From CAZTPJ01 sp964614515 (GTDB lineage: Bacteria; Planctomycetota; Phycisphaerae; Phycisphaerales; UBA1924), in NCBI GenBank assembly GCA_964614515.1, contig CAZTPJ010000007.1:8355-72354 (forward strand): a stretch of DNA of 64,000 nt, written 5' to 3'. The notes below the pieces were generated by a model. That model was not told the DNA's origin, did no database searches, and saw only the letters and a program-made list of their open reading frames with translations. Below, piece after piece: positions 19,457 through 28,107 of this stretch. Each line of letters starts with the position of its first letter. Position 1 is the stretch's first letter. The position numbers and the translations under genes were made by a program.

Positions 19457-20524
19457 ATGTCTCGCGAAACCCTCGGCCGGCGTGTCATCGAGTCATGTAC
19501 GAGGCTTGGGTTTTCGGCGGCGGGGATCGCAACCGCCGAGCCGTCGCGTTATGCGCGTGAACTTCGCGAGTGGCTCGCGGCCGGGCGACTTGGGTCGATG
19601 GCCTGGCTTGCGCGGCACGTCGATGTTCGGCTGGATGTTTCGCAGTTCCTCCCCGGGGCGCGAGCGGTCGTGATGGTCGTGGACAACTATGCCGCGCCCG
19701 GCGATGATGCAGGCGAACCCGCCAGCGCCCATCGCCACGGACGCATCGCGCGCTATGCCCGCGGGCGCGACTATCACCGCGTCATCAAGCGACGCCTGCA
19801 CCTGCTCGCCGATGAACTTCGCGGCGAACACGCCGATGCGCAGTTTCGCGCGTTTGTGGACACGGCCCCCGTCCACGAACGCGAACTGGCCCAGCGCGCG
19901 GGACTCGGCTGGATCGGAAAGCACACGCTGCTGCTGCACCCGACACGCGGCAGTTACATGCTCATCGGGGGTCTCGCCACCACGCTCGACATCGCCGCCC
20001 CGGCCGAGCAGCGGACGATCACCGACCACTGCGGCACATGCACGCGGTGCATCGACGCGTGTCCGACGCAGGCCATTTCGCCGTACTCCGTCGACGCCAC
20101 GAAGTGCGTTTCATACCTCACGATCGAACGGCGCGAGGCGGTTGACCCGGCGTTCTTTCCCGCGATGGGCGATTGGATCTTCGGATGTGACATCTGCCAG
20201 GATGTCTGCCCGCACAACGCGAGAGCCAGGGACGCCGTACACATTCCCGATGAGTACGCGCCGCGGCGAACGGGGTTTGATCTAATTGAAGTTCTTAGGT
20301 GGCACGAGGAGGATCGCCGCGCGGCGTTCACCGGCGCATCGTTGAAGCGGGCCACGCTCGCGATGATGAAGCGAAACGCGATCATCGCCGCGGGCAACGC
20401 CCTCGCGCGGACGCACGATGAAGCGCTGGTCCGGCGAATCCGTGAGATCGCGGATGACGAAGCGGAGCCGGCGATGGTGCGGGAGACGGCCACGGCCGTG
20501 CTGCGGGCGATCACGCCACGTTGA
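19457..20524 (+). CDS. queG: Epoxyqueuosine reductase
   Basis: The protein has 355 residues. QueG reduces epoxyqueuosine to queuosine in tRNA (GUN anticodons), using cobalamin and two 4Fe-4S clusters. The sequence shows the N-terminal cobalamin-binding fold, the catalytic Asp region (FVDTAPVHERELAQRAGLG, Asp ~135), GWIGKHTLLLHP, and both ferredoxin motifs, CGTCTRCIDACP (~192) and CDICQDVCPHN (~244). The C-terminal HEAT-like helices (~310-355) are present. Length matches the family. The start follows GGGGGAAG. Confidence 0.95.
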   Translation: MSRETLGRRVIESCTRLGFSAAGIATAEPSRYARELREWLAAGRLGSMAWLARHVDVRLDVSQFLPGARAVVMVVDNYAAPGDDAGEPASAHRHGRIARYARGRDYHRVIKRRLHLLADELRGEHADAQFRAFVDTAPVHERELAQRAGLGWIGKHTLLLHPTRGSYMLIGGLATTLDIAAPAEQRTITDHCGTCTRCIDACPTQAISPYSVDATKCVSYLTIERREAVDPAFFPAMGDWIFGCDICQDVCPHNARARDAVHIPDEYAPRRTGFDLIEVLRWHEEDRRAAFTGASLKRATLAMMKRNAIIAAGNALARTHDEALVRRIREIADDEAEPAMVRETATAVLRAITPR

Positions 20525-20623
20525 TGACTCATCGCGCCATGCATGCGTCGGGTGGCCAGGTCAACCGCAGGATGGCTCACCCCATCGGCGCTTGGATGAG
20601 TCATCGCGCATCGGTCACGCAAG

Positions 20624-20732
20624 GGAGGCGGGCGGGACGCCCGCCCCACCGGATCCAAAGACGGAGGCGGGCGAGACGCCCGCCCCACCGGATCCAACAG
20701 GAGGCGGGCGGGACGCCCACCCCACCGGATAC
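20624..20732. repeat. Threefold GAGGCGGGCGGGACGCCCGCCCCACCGGATCC repeat
   Basis: Three near-identical units start at 20625, 20664 and 20701 (periods 39 and 37 bp). Each is a palindrome GGCGGGCG / CGCCCGCC with a GGA or AGA centre, followed by CCACCGGAT(C)CA. Related units occur at 39623-39769, at 60.75 kb and inside the gene at 56011-57180. The whole gap 20525-20810 has no gene. Confidence 0.85.
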
Positions 20733-20810
20733 AGCAGACCTCGCGCAGCGTATCCTCTGACGATTCGGCGGCAGGGGCGTCTTGCCTGCGCCAGACTTGA
20801 TGGATCCATC

Positions 20811-21587
20811 ATGGCACTTTCGGCGGAGTCCATCTCCTTTCGCTACGCGCCATCACGGGCGTTGGTGTTGTCAGAACTTTCGACGAATTTTCGGCCCGGC
20901 CGTATCACCGTCATCGCCGGTCCCAACGGCGCGGGCAAGTCCACGCTGGTGCGTCTTCTCGCGGGCGTGCGTGAACCGACGAGCGGGCGGGTTTTGCTTG
21001 ATGATCGGCCTGTGCGTGCGATGCCGGCGCGCGAGCGGGCCGGGCGGCTCGCGTATGTCGCGCAGCGGAGCGACACGGTTTTCGCGTTCACAGCGCGGCA
21101 GGTCGTCGCCATGGGGCGCTATGCCGTGGGGCCGTCGCCCAGTGCTGTTGAGGCCAGCCTCACGGCGATGCGCGCGGAGTCCCTCGCCAACGAACCACTG
21201 GGCGCGCTGAGCGTGGGGCAACAACAACGCGTCGCGCTGGCCCGAGCGATGGCGCAACTGGAATCCGCCCCGCCCGAAGGCGCATGGCTGCTCGCCGATG
21301 AGCCACTTTCCGCCATGGATCCATCGCACGCGCTGCAGACCATCGCCGCCCTGCGCGAGCGTGCGGCCGGGGGCATGGGCATCATCCTCGTCCTGCATGA
21401 TCTGACGTTTGCCCTGCGATTCGCCGATGATGTGGTGTTGGTGTCGCCCGAGGGGCGAGTCGCCGCGCAGGGTCCGGCGAGCGATGTCCTGCGACATGAT
21501 GTGCTCGCCCCGTGCTTCGGGGTGGCGTTTGAACGGGCGGCCGGACCGACCACGGCCGCGATCGTGCCCATCGCGCCCGCGCCCTAG
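20811..21587 (+). CDS. ABC transporter ATP-binding protein (FecE/HmuV-like), orphan
   Basis: This 258-residue ATPase has Walker A GPNGAGKS (37-44), Q-loop YVAQ (~82), signature LSVGQQQRVALARA (133-146), Walker B WLLADE (159-164), D-loop SAMD and switch His196 (LVLHD). The pattern VVAMGRYAVGPS and the overall order resemble ATPases of ferric-siderophore, haem or cobalamin importers. No permease or binding protein lies next to it, so its partner must be encoded elsewhere. The ribosome site before ATG 20811 is weak. Confidence 0.88.
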   Translation: MALSAESISFRYAPSRALVLSELSTNFRPGRITVIAGPNGAGKSTLVRLLAGVREPTSGRVLLDDRPVRAMPARERAGRLAYVAQRSDTVFAFTARQVVAMGRYAVGPSPSAVEASLTAMRAESLANEPLGALSVGQQQRVALARAMAQLESAPPEGAWLLADEPLSAMDPSHALQTIAALRERAAGGMGIILVLHDLTFALRFADDVVLVSPEGRVAAQGPASDVLRHDVLAPCFGVAFERAAGPTTAAIVPIAPAP

Positions 21588-21599
21588 GATCACGCACGC

Positions 21600-22409
21600 A
21601 TGAACCTCTCTCCCCAGAACATTGTGCAGATCATCTTCGTGGTGCTGGTGTTTGTGGTGCCGGCGCTCGTCAATTTTGTGAAATATCTGAAGAAACAGCG
21701 CGACCAGCGCGAGCGGGAGCAGCTCAGAGAGCGTGCCCAGGCAGAAGCGCTGCGCACCGGGCGCGACGTGGGTGAAGTGCTGCAATCGTGGGGCCTGATC
21801 GCCGCGCCCCAGGGCGCCCAGGCAGGACGGGAGAATCCGACGCCCCTGACCGAGACCCAGGCGCGCAAGGCGGAAATGGAAGCGCGTCGCAAGGCGCAAC
21901 TCGACGACCTTCGCCGACGAGCGGAGATGCGGCGCAAGGCCGCGAGCGGCGCGGGCGTCTCGATCGCGGGCGGCGGCGCGGCCACAGCGCCATCGCCGAT
22001 GCGTCGCGCGGGGCCGATGCCGCAGCGGTCGACTGTGCCTCCCGGCATGTCCCCCCCCCGCGTTCCCCAGCGCCGCAGCGCGCAGCAGCCACCGCCACAG
22101 CGCATCCCGACTCGCGCGAGGCCCGCGGAACGCTTCCCCGCGCAGCGTCCGGATCAACGTCGTCGCGCTGCGCCGCGCCCGCAGCCGACCCCCGTTGTCG
22201 TCGCCCAGCCTGAGTATGAGACAACCAATCGCCTCGTCGGCGAGTCAAAGCCCACGCCACCAACGAACCGGACGCCGAGGGTGCTCGTGTCGCGCGCCCT
22301 TGGACCCATGACGGCCGCGGACTGGCGACGCGCCGTCATCATTCGCGAAATCCTCGGACGCCCGATCGCGATGCGACCACCAGAGACGGCCAACGAGATC
22401 CTGCCATGA
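21600..22409 (+). CDS. Membrane-anchored Pro/Arg-rich protein of unknown function
   Basis: The 269-residue protein has one N-terminal membrane helix (IVQIIFVVLVFVVPALVNFV), then a highly charged helical region (KKQRDQREREQLRERAQAEALRT; ~30-115) and a Pro/Gln/Arg-rich disordered stretch (~120-215). It ends in a short conserved-looking segment (MTAADWRRAVIIREILGRPIAMR) just before the stop. The layout of membrane anchor, long linker and C-terminal helix occurs repeatedly in planctomycete genomes. It overlaps the next gene by ATGA, so it is translationally coupled to the HEAT lipoprotein. Function is unknown. Confidence 0.82.
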   Translation: MNLSPQNIVQIIFVVLVFVVPALVNFVKYLKKQRDQREREQLRERAQAEALRTGRDVGEVLQSWGLIAAPQGAQAGRENPTPLTETQARKAEMEARRKAQLDDLRRRAEMRRKAASGAGVSIAGGGAATAPSPMRRAGPMPQRSTVPPGMSPPRVPQRRSAQQPPPQRIPTRARPAERFPAQRPDQRRRAAPRPQPTPVVVAQPEYETTNRLVGESKPTPPTNRTPRVLVSRALGPMTAADWRRAVIIREILGRPIAMRPPETANEILP

Positions 22410-23209
22410 TTGGTCGCGCCGCGATCTGCGTTGCGTGTGCCGCGATGGGCGGATGCGGCTGGGTGGACTTCGAGCCACGCCCCGGCGCGACGGGTCTCAT
22501 GGATGCCTTCTTCACGCAGCCAACGCCGCTTGAAGCCGCCCAGATGGCCATCGATCCGTACAACCCCAACGATCGATATCGCGGCACCCTGCTGCTCGCC
22601 AACGCGCCCTTCGCCGGCGAACCCGTCTACCTGCGACTGTTTGAAGACAACATCAAGGATGCAGACCCGAGCGTGCGCACGGCCGCGACGCGAGCGCTGG
22701 CGAACCACGGCCAACCTCGCCATGTGCCGCTGCTCATCGAAGCGCTCAGCGATGAGGATCGACTGGTTCGTCAGGAGGCGGCGCGCGGGCTGCAACGACT
22801 GCATGATGTCCGCGCGATCAACCCGTTGATCCGGGCGATGCGCGAGCGCACGGAAGACTCCGCCGATGTTCGCACGGAGGCCGCGCTCGCTCTTGGGCAA
22901 TATGCCGAGCATCGCGTGCTCGATGCGCTGTTCGAGGCCCTTGACGATCGCAGTTTGACGGTGAATCGCGCGGCGGAGAGTTCGCTGCGAACGCTGACGG
23001 GGCAGGACCTGGGACTTGATCGCACGATGTGGGTCGCGTGGTCGCTCGAGACGACGGACGCCTTCGCCGGGCGGCAGGCGTATCTCTTTCCGGTGTTCAG
23101 CCGTCAGCGTTACATCATCGAGTATCTGCCGTTCATCCCGCGACCGCCCAATGAAACGCCGGCCGCGCCGGCCGGGATGCCGCGCGGCGAGGAGCCATCG
23201 TCACGATGA
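22406..23209 (+). CDS. HEAT-repeat lipoprotein
   Basis: The 267-residue protein has a short lipoprotein signal (AAICVACAAMGGCGW). Residues ~75-205 consist of HEAT / PBS-lyase-type repeats: DADPSVRTAATRALANHG, DEDRLVRQEAARGLQRLHD, DSADVRTEAALALGQYAE and DRSLTVNRAAESSLRTLTG. Such repeats form a solenoid scaffold for protein-protein contacts. The C-terminus (FSRQRYIIEYLPFIPRP) leads into a Pro-rich tail. It overlaps by 4 bp both upstream and downstream, so it is the middle gene of a three-gene coupled operon. Confidence 0.88.
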   Translation: MIGRAAICVACAAMGGCGWVDFEPRPGATGLMDAFFTQPTPLEAAQMAIDPYNPNDRYRGTLLLANAPFAGEPVYLRLFEDNIKDADPSVRTAATRALANHGQPRHVPLLIEALSDEDRLVRQEAARGLQRLHDVRAINPLIRAMRERTEDSADVRTEAALALGQYAEHRVLDALFEALDDRSLTVNRAAESSLRTLTGQDLGLDRTMWVAWSLETTDAFAGRQAYLFPVFSRQRYIIEYLPFIPRPPNETPAAPAGMPRGEEPSSR

Positions 23210-24156
23210 CCATGCGCGTGCTTCGCGTCCGCGACGGCCGGCTCGTCCTTGACGCCGCGGCTGCCGCGCCGATCGCATCGGCTGATGAAGCGATGCTGCG
23301 TCCGAAGATCGTCGCGGTTCATCACGCGGACATCACGGCAACGCACGATGGCGTGATCGCGGGGCGCGAGTGTGTCGCGGAAGTTGTGGAGCCTGACGGC
23401 GCATCGCGCGTGCGCGTGGGGCAGCGCTGCATCCTTTCACCGGTGTTCAACTGCGGCGCGTGTGACCTGTGTCGCGGGGGGTTGTGGACGCACTGTGAAC
23501 GCGGGCGCGAACTGGCGTCGGAGAGCGCGCCCGGGTGTCTCGCTGAGCGGATCGCGGCGGCGCCGGTGAATCTGGTGGATGTGCCATCGACGGTGGCGGA
23601 TGATGCGGCGGCGATGGCGGTGGCCGTGGGACGGGCGATGCACGCGATTCGCTGCGGGGGCGAGGGGACGCGCGGGTATGTGACGATCATCGGGGATGGC
23701 GCGACGGCGCTGCTGGCGGGTCAGATTCTGCTGCGAACGAACCGCCAGGTGCGCATCGCGTGGGCGCGTCCGCGCACGGTCGAGACGTGCGAGCGATGGC
23801 GCATCGCGCATCGAAACCTCGCCGAGATCGGGCGACGCGGGGATCAGGATGTGGTGATCGATGCGCGGGGTGATGCGGCGTCGGCGACCGCGGCGATGGC
23901 GATGCTCAAGCCGCGCGGGTGTCTCGTGCTCGCGGCCGTGCCCCCCCCTTCGGCGAACCTTGATTCCGCGCCGATTCGTGATCGGGAGTTGCACGTTGTC
24001 GGTTCGCGCGGGGTCTTGATCCGCGAGGCGCTGGCCCTCTTGGCGGCGCGGCACATCGACGTGGGCGCCATCTCGAGCGTGCGATGCCGGCTGGACGACC
24101 TGCCCGCCACCCTCGCGCGAGAGAAGGACGCGGTGAGGATTCTTGTGGAGGTGTGA
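23206..24156 (+). CDS. Zinc-type alcohol dehydrogenase-like protein with a divergent catalytic site
   Basis: The 316-residue protein has the medium-chain dehydrogenase fold. The structural-zinc lobe is intact (FNCGACDLCRGGLWTHC; Cys83, 86, 89, 97) and a Rossmann-like segment follows (GYVTIIGDGATALLAGQIL, ~163). The usual catalytic-zinc ligands are not: the CxTD segment reads VHHADITAT, and the GHE motif is GRE (53-55). Standard zinc-dependent alcohol oxidation is therefore doubtful; it could bind zinc differently or act on another substrate. ATG 23206 overlaps the preceding stop; ATG 23212 is an alternative. It ends the three-gene run starting at 21600. Confidence 0.84.
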   Translation: MTMRVLRVRDGRLVLDAAAAAPIASADEAMLRPKIVAVHHADITATHDGVIAGRECVAEVVEPDGASRVRVGQRCILSPVFNCGACDLCRGGLWTHCERGRELASESAPGCLAERIAAAPVNLVDVPSTVADDAAAMAVAVGRAMHAIRCGGEGTRGYVTIIGDGATALLAGQILLRTNRQVRIAWARPRTVETCERWRIAHRNLAEIGRRGDQDVVIDARGDAASATAAMAMLKPRGCLVLAAVPPPSANLDSAPIRDRELHVVGSRGVLIREALALLAARHIDVGAISSVRCRLDDLPATLAREKDAVRILVEV

Positions 24157-24170
24157 GGGTGACCTGAGCC

Positions 24171-25244
24171 TTACCCCCCCCACGCCACGCGGCGACGGCC
24201 GATGGAGAGGCGCATGGCTTCCTTGGCGAGATAGAGCGTTTCTTCCGCGGCTTCGTTGGCGCGGGCGGTTCCACGGCGAAGAACATCGATGACGAGGTCA
24301 TCGCCGCCGGGGCCGTCGAGTTTCGCGCGGCGCACGCGGATCGGCTCGAGCAGGGCGTTGATCGCCTCCCCAAGTTCGGCTTTGACGTGTCCATCGCCGA
24401 TGTCGTCGCCGGCGGCGTAGCGCCGTTCGAGTTCGGCGACGCGCGAGGCGTCGGTGATGAACGCCCGCACAAACTGGAACAGGGCGTTGGACGTGTCGCC
24501 CGGTTCAGTGGGCGACTGCCGCCCCGTGTAGATCTTGTTCACCTTCTTCTGCACATCCTTCGCCGAGTCGTTGAGGAAGATCGCGTTGCCGAGGCTCTTG
24601 GACATCTTCTGCACGCCGTCGATGCCCGGAAGCCGCGCGATACGGCCTACCTTTGCGGCCGGGATGGGAAACAGGCCTCCAGCCTTGGGATAGTCTGCAT
24701 CGTCGGTCTTGGGATTGACGGCGCAGTAGACCTGATTGAATCTTCGCGCGACCTCGCGGGTCATCTCAATGTGCGCCACCTGATCTTCGCCAACGGGCAC
24801 GAGCGCGGGCCGAAACGCGAGGATGTCCGCGCATTGGCCGACGGCATACATGGGGAATCCGAACGGATAGGTATCGCCGAGTCCCTTGGTCTCGATCTCG
24901 GTCTTGAGCGTCGGGTTGCGCATGACGCGGTTGAAGGGAATCAGCATCGCGAAGAACCAGGAAAGTTCGGCGATGGCGGGAACTTCGCTTTGCAGCACGA
25001 ACGTCGCGCGTTCCGGGTCGATCCCGCAGGCGAGCCAGTCCTTGACGATGCCCAGCGTGTTGGCGCGAATTTCCTCAGGCTTGTCGGCGAGGGTCGTCAG
25101 CGCGTGGATGTTGGCGATGAGGAAGTAGCATTCATACTCATCCTGCAGGCGCAGGCGGTTCTCGATCGAACCGACCCAATGTCCGAGGTGCAGGCCGGTC
25201 GAAGTCGGCGTATCGCCAGTCAAAATGCGTGGTTTGGCGTTCAT
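24171..25244 (-). CDS. trpS: Tryptophanyl-tRNA synthetase
   Basis: This 357-residue class I synthetase charges tRNA-Trp. Motifs: ILTGDTPTSTGLHLGHWVG with HLGH at 19-22, PFGFPMYAVGQCADILAFRP, LVPVGEDQVAHIEMTREVARRFN, and KMSKSLGN with KMSKS at 213-217. Length and order are normal. The start at 25244 sits 14 bp after the stop of the GH116-like gene on the same strand, so trpS may be co-transcribed with it. The GG(D/T)xPTxxxHxGH wording fits the bacterial TrpRS type. Confidence 0.95.
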   Translation of the reverse strand: MNAKPRILTGDTPTSTGLHLGHWVGSIENRLRLQDEYECYFLIANIHALTTLADKPEEIRANTLGIVKDWLACGIDPERATFVLQSEVPAIAELSWFFAMLIPFNRVMRNPTLKTEIETKGLGDTYPFGFPMYAVGQCADILAFRPALVPVGEDQVAHIEMTREVARRFNQVYCAVNPKTDDADYPKAGGLFPIPAAKVGRIARLPGIDGVQKMSKSLGNAIFLNDSAKDVQKKVNKIYTGRQSPTEPGDTSNALFQFVRAFITDASRVAELERRYAAGDDIGDGHVKAELGEAINALLEPIRVRRAKLDGPGGDDLVIDVLRRGTARANEAAEETLYLAKEAMRLSIGRRRVAWGG

Positions 25245-25258
25245 GGGCTTGGAGTCTA

Positions 25259-27817
25259 TCACCAACTCCACACGACTTCGACGAAGTCCCCGACATTGAG
25301 CGTCACGGGCGAGATGAATGTGAGGACGGTGCGGCTGGTGTCCTGGATCATCGAGCCGGCAAGTCGACGCTCTCGCGTGCGGATGTTCATATCCAGCGGG
25401 CCTTGCGTGCCCATGCCTTTGGGCGTTCGCGCCTGAACTTCGAGCAGGTTCAGCGTGCCCCATCGCACATCCCATCGGCTCATGTGCGAGCGGGCGGTGC
25501 GGCGCTGGGTGTACAGACCCCAGGCCGTGCTTGCCGCAAAAAACGCACGGAATTCGTGCTCCTGCACGCGCGAGAGATTGCCCATCGTTCCCGCGTTGGA
25601 GGCGTCGTGGGTGAAACCGTTGATCGCGTGATACGCGCCCCACGCGGCCATCGGCCCGGGTTCAAACTCTTTCGCGATGCTCTCATCGAATGGATTGCGT
25701 CCCGCGCTCCGCGCTCGCTCATCAAGCCCGGCGAGGATAGCCACGCCGGCCGCCACCAGTTCCGGACGTTCATCTCCAAAGGCGATCATCGCGGCCGCGA
25801 GTTCATACTCGACATCGACGCGTCGCGGTTCATTCGCCTGGAACGGCGCTGCTCGCTCGTCATCGCCTGGGCGGGACTCCAGGCGCACGCCGGAGTTTGC
25901 GCCGGGCGTGACCGTGTCATCCTGCCCGACGACGACATCGCCGGGAGTCCAGTTGTGACGGACGATCGTCGCGAGCGACTCACGCACCATCGGATCGAGC
26001 CACACGGGTGTGAGATCAACCTGCCGCGCCATCGCCGGCGCGAGGACATGCGGCGCATAGCACACATCGGACAACGGCCCGCGCGAACCATCGAGCGTGC
26101 GATACGAGAAAAACCCGTTGGCATGCGCCTGCTGTTCACTCCACACACGACCGAGGATGAACGTGTCGAGCACGCGCTGCGTCGGCTCACCATCACCCAC
26201 AAGTCGCCCACAGCGCTGGCCCGCCAGCAGCCCGGCCAGCACCATGCCCGCCTGATACGCATCCGTTCCCGGACGCTCGTCACCGAAACGCGTGGGCCAC
26301 GACGACTCCACAAGCCCATCGACCTCGCCGGAGGGAGAGTCGGCCGCATCCTGAGCGAGGATCCAGTCCACGGCCTTGCGAATCCTGGGCCACGTTCCGC
26401 GTAGCATCTCATTGCCCGTGCCGTTCTGATGCTCACGGATGAACTTCATCAGGGCGCGGGCCTGCGAGTCGAGCGTGGCGCCCTCGCCGGGCATCCCCCC
26501 CCCTCGGAGGGCGATCGCGCCCGTTCGCTCGTCGAAGGCCGAGCCGAAATCCTGCATCACGCGAACCGATCGCGCCAGCGTCGGGAACAGCCTCGCCTCG
26601 GCCTCGCTCCCCGCCCACGCCACAAGCGAGTTGCCCCCCGGCCCGCCCGCGAAGTCGCGCCCGTGGAACATGCCGTCCGCCCACCACTCGCACGTTCGCG
26701 TCGCCAGCACGCTCGTCGGCGACATCACACGCTGAAGCAGCCACCACGGCAGCGACGACTCCAGATACATCGCACGCATGAACTCGTCCGTCTCGCCGAG
26801 CAGGCGCTCGCGGTGCTCGGCGACGTATCGCGCCACGGCCATCGCATCGGCAAAGCGGTTGGCGTAGTTCGTGCCCTGGCCATGGGTCTGGTTCGGGAAG
26901 TGCCAGGTGATGACGATGGTGATCGTGCGGCTCTCGCCGGGCGGGATATCGGCGGTGAGCGCCACTGCGCCGCACGCGCGGTGAAGGCCGGAGTATTCCG
27001 GCGTCTCGCGACCGCGCTGCGCAAGCAGCCACGGGTCAAACACGTTGGGATCGTCCGCGGTTGATGCGGCGCCGACGGCCAGCAGGGCCAGGGCCATCGT
27101 GCCGACTTGCGCGGGGTCCACGCCGGCGGGGTCTTCGAGATTCATGGCCACGGCCGTGAGTCCATCACCGCGCTCGATGCGATTGATGAAGCGCACTGGT
27201 TCCGCGTGGTCGATCGCGACGCCATTGGCGCAGAGAGCACCGACGGCGACCTTGATCGCATCCGATCCGGGATTGGAAATGTTCACGCGCCGCACCGCGC
27301 ACGGCAATGAGGAATCCTCTGCGTTGAGCGGGATAAACGGACCGCCCGCCTGCAACGTCACATCGACGCCGAGCGATTCGGCAACCGGATCCAGGTATCG
27401 AATCTCCGCGCATGGGTATGCGCCGAGGAACTCGGCACGCTGGAATGATCCGCCGTTTTCAACCGTCGCGAGCACGGCACGGCGCCTGGTTCCGTCCGCC
27501 GCAAGTGTCGTCACCACAATCGCCTGCTCGAGTTGGCTGGGTTTCGCGTCCGCCCGGCCGTCAATCCGCCAGTCGATCAATCGCCCATCGCCCGCGAGCG
27601 CGACCTGCCCGGCGCAGATCCCCCCCACGGGCATGGCAACGGGTCGAATCTGTTCGCCCGAGAACACGACCGGCCCGCCGCGCGGCAGCGCGATTGCCCC
27701 GGGCACCACCTCCGCGACCGGCTGGGGTTGGAAGCCCCACACGCGCTGGGTCGCGCCCACGCCCAGGGGTGCGAGCACGCCCAGGCCCGAAAACTTGAGG
27801 AACTCTCGTCTACGCAT
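25259..27817 (-). CDS. Tat-exported GBA2/GH116-like protein
   Basis: The protein has 852 residues. It starts MRRREFLKFSGLGVLAPLG, a twin-arginine signal. PVGGICAGQVALAGDGRL (~60) matches the N-terminal domain of GBA2-type glucosylceramidases, and LPWWLLQRVMSPTSVLATRT (~400) with FPTLARSVRVMQDFG marks the start of the (alpha/alpha)6 catalytic barrel. GH116 enzymes are retaining beta-glucosidases or xylosidases. Here the segment that normally carries the nucleophile (WNYEQALxxLFP) reads WAGSEAEARLFP, and the usual TYD acid/base segment reads ESSWPTRFG. Catalysis as in characterised members is therefore uncertain. It could be an inactive relative or have a shifted active site. The start was chosen on the Tat motif. 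trpS lies downstream. Confidence 0.82.
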   Translation of the reverse strand: MRRREFLKFSGLGVLAPLGVGATQRVWGFQPQPVAEVVPGAIALPRGGPVVFSGEQIRPVAMPVGGICAGQVALAGDGRLIDWRIDGRADAKPSQLEQAIVVTTLAADGTRRRAVLATVENGGSFQRAEFLGAYPCAEIRYLDPVAESLGVDVTLQAGGPFIPLNAEDSSLPCAVRRVNISNPGSDAIKVAVGALCANGVAIDHAEPVRFINRIERGDGLTAVAMNLEDPAGVDPAQVGTMALALLAVGAASTADDPNVFDPWLLAQRGRETPEYSGLHRACGAVALTADIPPGESRTITIVITWHFPNQTHGQGTNYANRFADAMAVARYVAEHRERLLGETDEFMRAMYLESSLPWWLLQRVMSPTSVLATRTCEWWADGMFHGRDFAGGPGGNSLVAWAGSEAEARLFPTLARSVRVMQDFGSAFDERTGAIALRGGGMPGEGATLDSQARALMKFIREHQNGTGNEMLRGTWPRIRKAVDWILAQDAADSPSGEVDGLVESSWPTRFGDERPGTDAYQAGMVLAGLLAGQRCGRLVGDGEPTQRVLDTFILGRVWSEQQAHANGFFSYRTLDGSRGPLSDVCYAPHVLAPAMARQVDLTPVWLDPMVRESLATIVRHNWTPGDVVVGQDDTVTPGANSGVRLESRPGDDERAAPFQANEPRRVDVEYELAAAMIAFGDERPELVAAGVAILAGLDERARSAGRNPFDESIAKEFEPGPMAAWGAYHAINGFTHDASNAGTMGNLSRVQEHEFRAFFAASTAWGLYTQRRTARSHMSRWDVRWGTLNLLEVQARTPKGMGTQGPLDMNIRTRERRLAGSMIQDTSRTVLTFISPVTLNVGDFVEVVWSW

Positions 27818-28107
27818 GGCCCACCGTAGGCCTCGCTGAGGCCGTTGGCGACAATCTGGGGAACCCGTGCGGTCCGAGCGCTGAGCCTCCCCCCTTGCCT
27901 GCGACATTTTTCTCCGTAAACCTCTGCAAAGTATTGCATTACGAAGAGGCTTGCGGTAGGATGCTTGTTGAAGCAGCACTCCCGCGTTCGCGGGGGTGCG
28001 CCTCCGATCATGTTGACCGGAGGGAGAGACACAAGGCGGGCCGCCGGTGCGCCACGCGCGGTGCGTGCGTCACCGTCGGCTGATACATAGAGAATGGAGA
28101 GGGAGAC
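27818..28107. other. Divergent promoter region
   Basis: The region lies between the Tat-exported protein gene (minus) and the PEP-CTERM-like gene (plus). The plus-strand promoter candidate at 27935-27963 is the only clear signal; the stretch from there to ATG 28108 would be a ~138-nt leader. No gene is supported. Confidence 0.5.
27935..27963 (+). promoter_or_regulatory. Sigma-70-like promoter for the PEP-CTERM-like gene
   Basis: TTGCAT (27935-27940), 17-bp spacer, TAGGAT (27958-27963). The surrounding sequence (GCAAAGTATTGCATTACGAA) is unusually AT-rich for this window. Confidence 0.5.
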
